Source: an uncultured Collinsella sp.
GTDB lineage: Bacteria; Actinomycetota; Coriobacteriia; Coriobacteriales; Coriobacteriaceae
Direction of reading: 5' to 3'
Length of the DNA stretch: 7,335 nt
NCBI GenBank assembly: GCA_900550355.1
Contig: URRT01000090.1
Span: 1-7,335 of the forward strand
The notes under the pieces are model-generated. The model saw only the letters and a list, made by a program, of their open reading frames with translations, did not search any database and had not been told where the DNA came from. How positions within the stretch are numbered: the first letter of the stretch is position 1; the number at the start of each line of letters is the position of its first letter. Below, one piece after another: positions 6,062-7,335 of the stretch. Made by a program: the position numbers and the translations under genes.

Positions 6062-6120
6062 TGTCTCGTTCTGTAACATTTAGACAGGTTTTTGGGTTCT
6101 AACTGTTACAGATCGAGACA
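6062..6120. repeat. 59-bp palindromic element, unit 5
   Basis: Arms TGTCTCGTTCTGTAACA (6062-6078) and TGTTACAGATCGAGACA (6104-6120) differ from perfect complementarity at one position. In the 25-bp spacer (6079-6103), TTAGA (6080-6084) is the reverse complement of TCTAA (6098-6102) and directly extends the stem after one mismatch. The spacer shares CAGGTTTTTG-like content with unit 4 (AGGTTTTTG), so these two may be the most recent duplicates. Confidence 0.93.
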
Positions 6121-6121
6121 A

Positions 6122-6149
6122 TTGCCGGGGAGGGGTCCCGTCACGGCAA
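6122..6149. repeat. Small hairpin after the kinase-like gene
   Basis: TTGCCG (6122-6127) and CGGCAA (6144-6149) pair, with an inner GGGA/TCCC stem closed by four G. It is 12 bp downstream of the stop codon of the minus-strand gene. No T-run follows on that strand, so it would be a weak terminator at best. Confidence 0.4.
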
Positions 6150-6161
6150 GACGCCCACCGC

Positions 6162-7335
6162 CTAGATACAGAACCCAGGGATCACACAGGTTCGCTTATT
6201 TGGCTTTTCCGCAGGCGTTGCGTACGTAAAGACGTCGCCGTCGTGTCCCACGCGATTCAAATAGAGCGTGCCTTCGGTCTCCGATGAGTCGGGGCTCACC
6301 GTGCGCTCCCACCAGCAGGTGTCCTTGCCCTTCCACTGGCGGACCATCGTCTCGTTCGTGGAATACGGGCTCACCTTGAGCTCGCGGAAGAGCTGGTACT
6401 CCTTGCCCTCGCCGTTGTAGATGTCTGCCAGGTAGTGATAGTCCTTGGCAAACGAATAGGGCGGTTGCGTACTGCACAGCTCGACCATGGCGGGCAGCCA
6501 AAGGGTTGCGGGCAACTCGCTCAGACACGATGCGCTGTTGGCGGCACCCACGTTATTCGAGATCTTTTTGACAGATTTGATGAGTGCGCGCAACTCGTTG
6601 GGCAGCAGCTTAAGGCCGTCGCCGTTGAGCCATTCCCGCAGCTCGCAATCTGCCCAGCCGGCGCTTGGCGGTTCAGCCGTAGCGTTGCGTTCGGCAATGC
6701 CGGCGTCGAACATAAACGTCAGCCCGGCCTTGCCCGTCCCGTCCAGAAGCTCATCGTGGTGGATGCCCACAAGCTGCGCGCCAACCTGCAGCCCGTTGGT
6801 GAGCGTGACACGCTTGGTACACGGATAGGGGATATGCCCATCGGCATCGAGCAGGTGATAGCGCTTGGCAATCTCGCGTGCCTCGTTACGGGTCTCGGCG
6901 GCCATAATCTTGAGCGAAATCTCCTGCAGCTGATCCCAAGTGTAGTCGTCAAGCGAACCGCGGATGCCGTCCAGGTAGTCGGGGATGCCAAAGCCATGGG
7001 TTGCCGCCCCGATAACGCCGAGCCCCGCAACGGCTGCGACAACGCCACCGATAATAAAGCGGCGGCGGGTCATGGCATCGTGCCGGGCCTGCTCCAGGAT
7101 CTCTCGCGCGCGCTCGCCGGCAACGTCGACCTTAAGGTGCGTGCCAGAATCGATATCAATCGCGGCCTCGTCTCCTGCGCCTTCGCGGCCCTCGGATTCG
7201 GTATCGGTGAGGTATGCCGAGAGCACCTCGAGCATCTGTTGCTCGGTGGGACGATTGCACTGCTCGACTGAGAGACCCTTCATGATGATTTGGACGAGCG
7301 CTTCATCGCCCTCGCAGCGCGGCTCGAGCGGTGCC
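6162..7335 (-). CDS. Ser/Thr kinase C-terminal end, TM helix and DUF6273-like ectodomain (5'-partial)
   Basis: The frame stays open past the ATG at 7283 to the right edge, giving 390 residues; the N-terminus is missing. Residues 1-44, with DEALVQIIMKGLSVEQCNRP and then TEQQMLEVLSAYL, match the last helices of Hanks-type protein kinases (the '-L..ii.kgL...-RPT..eml..L' pattern). An acidic linker follows (about 45-80), then Arg-Arg-Arg and one membrane helix (about 93-113), placing the kinase inside and the rest outside. The outer part (about 175-390) has WADCELREWLNGD (228-240), NNVG, a WLP strand, WWERTVSP (341-348) and a terminal PGFCI. These resemble DUF6273 domains, common in Coriobacteriia and Firmicutes surface proteins. 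A sensor kinase is therefore likely, ligand unknown. ATG 7283 lies inside the kinase helix and is not a believable start. The catalytic residues are outside the window, so kinase activity is inferred. Confidence 0.75.
   Translation of the reverse strand, partial: APLEPRCEGDEALVQIIMKGLSVEQCNRPTEQQMLEVLSAYLTDTESEGREGAGDEAAIDIDSGTHLKVDVAGERAREILEQARHDAMTRRRFIIGGVVAAVAGLGVIGAATHGFGIPDYLDGIRGSLDDYTWDQLQEISLKIMAAETRNEAREIAKRYHLLDADGHIPYPCTKRVTLTNGLQVGAQLVGIHHDELLDGTGKAGLTFMFDAGIAERNATAEPPSAGWADCELREWLNGDGLKLLPNELRALIKSVKKISNNVGAANSASCLSELPATLWLPAMVELCSTQPPYSFAKDYHYLADIYNGEGKEYQLFRELKVSPYSTNETMVRQWKGKDTCWWERTVSPDSSETEGTLYLNRVGHDGDVFTYATPAEKPNKRTCVIPGFCI

Noticed and set aside
284..6120. CRISPR array
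   Set aside because: The repeats alternate in orientation, are only 17 bp, occur two and three units at a time, and no cas gene is present. The 25-bp interiors also share conserved edges, unlike acquired spacers.

Overview
The window looks like chromosomal DNA from a GC-rich actinobacterium. The best guess is a gut Coriobacteriia lineage such as Collinsella. The grounds are a receptor-type Ser/Thr kinase tail fused to a DUF6273-like ectodomain, a short two-helix zinc-ribbon membrane protein, a CsoR/CopZ/CopA copper cassette and GC-rich extragenic palindromes. The taxon is inferred from gene style; no marker gene is present.

Layout, left to right. 1-276 (+): 3' end of a protein with a DUF559/Vsr-like nuclease-fold C-terminus, as in actinobacterial AbiEi-like proteins. 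277-569: intergenic, holding two copies of a strict 59-bp palindromic element and a ribosome binding site. 570-1940 (+): metal-dependent amidohydrolase, followed by a strong bidirectional terminator (1992-2029) shared with the convergent gene. 2094-2567 (-): membrane-anchored zinc-ribbon protein. 2568-2713: intergenic, with a REP-like palindrome. 2714-5748 (-): copper cassette transcribed copA, then copZ, then csoR, with a 98-bp hairpin overlapping the copA stop codon. 5749-6161: 413 bp without a gene, holding the copA promoter with an embedded CsoR-type operator, a separate 17-bp perfect palindrome, three more copies of the 59-bp element and a small hairpin. 6162 to the right edge (-): C-terminal 390 residues of a probable kinase-TM-DUF6273 protein, cut off at its N-terminus by the window end.

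The copper genes form one circuit. CsoR would repress the copA promoter through the palindrome between its -35 and -10 boxes. Cu(I) binding by the Cys-His-Cys set of CsoR would release it. CopZ carries Cu(I) in the cytoplasm and CopA exports it. The amidohydrolase, the zinc-ribbon protein and the kinase-like protein have no visible functional link to copper.

The most unusual signal is the 59-bp element. There are five copies in two clusters, each made of a 17-bp arm, exactly 25 bp of mostly different sequence, and the inverted 17-bp arm. Copies within a cluster are separated by 22, 22 and 21 bp. The result is an array of one 17-mer in strictly alternating orientation, about 5.5 kb apart on either side of the amidohydrolase-copper block. 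I cannot assign it to a named family.
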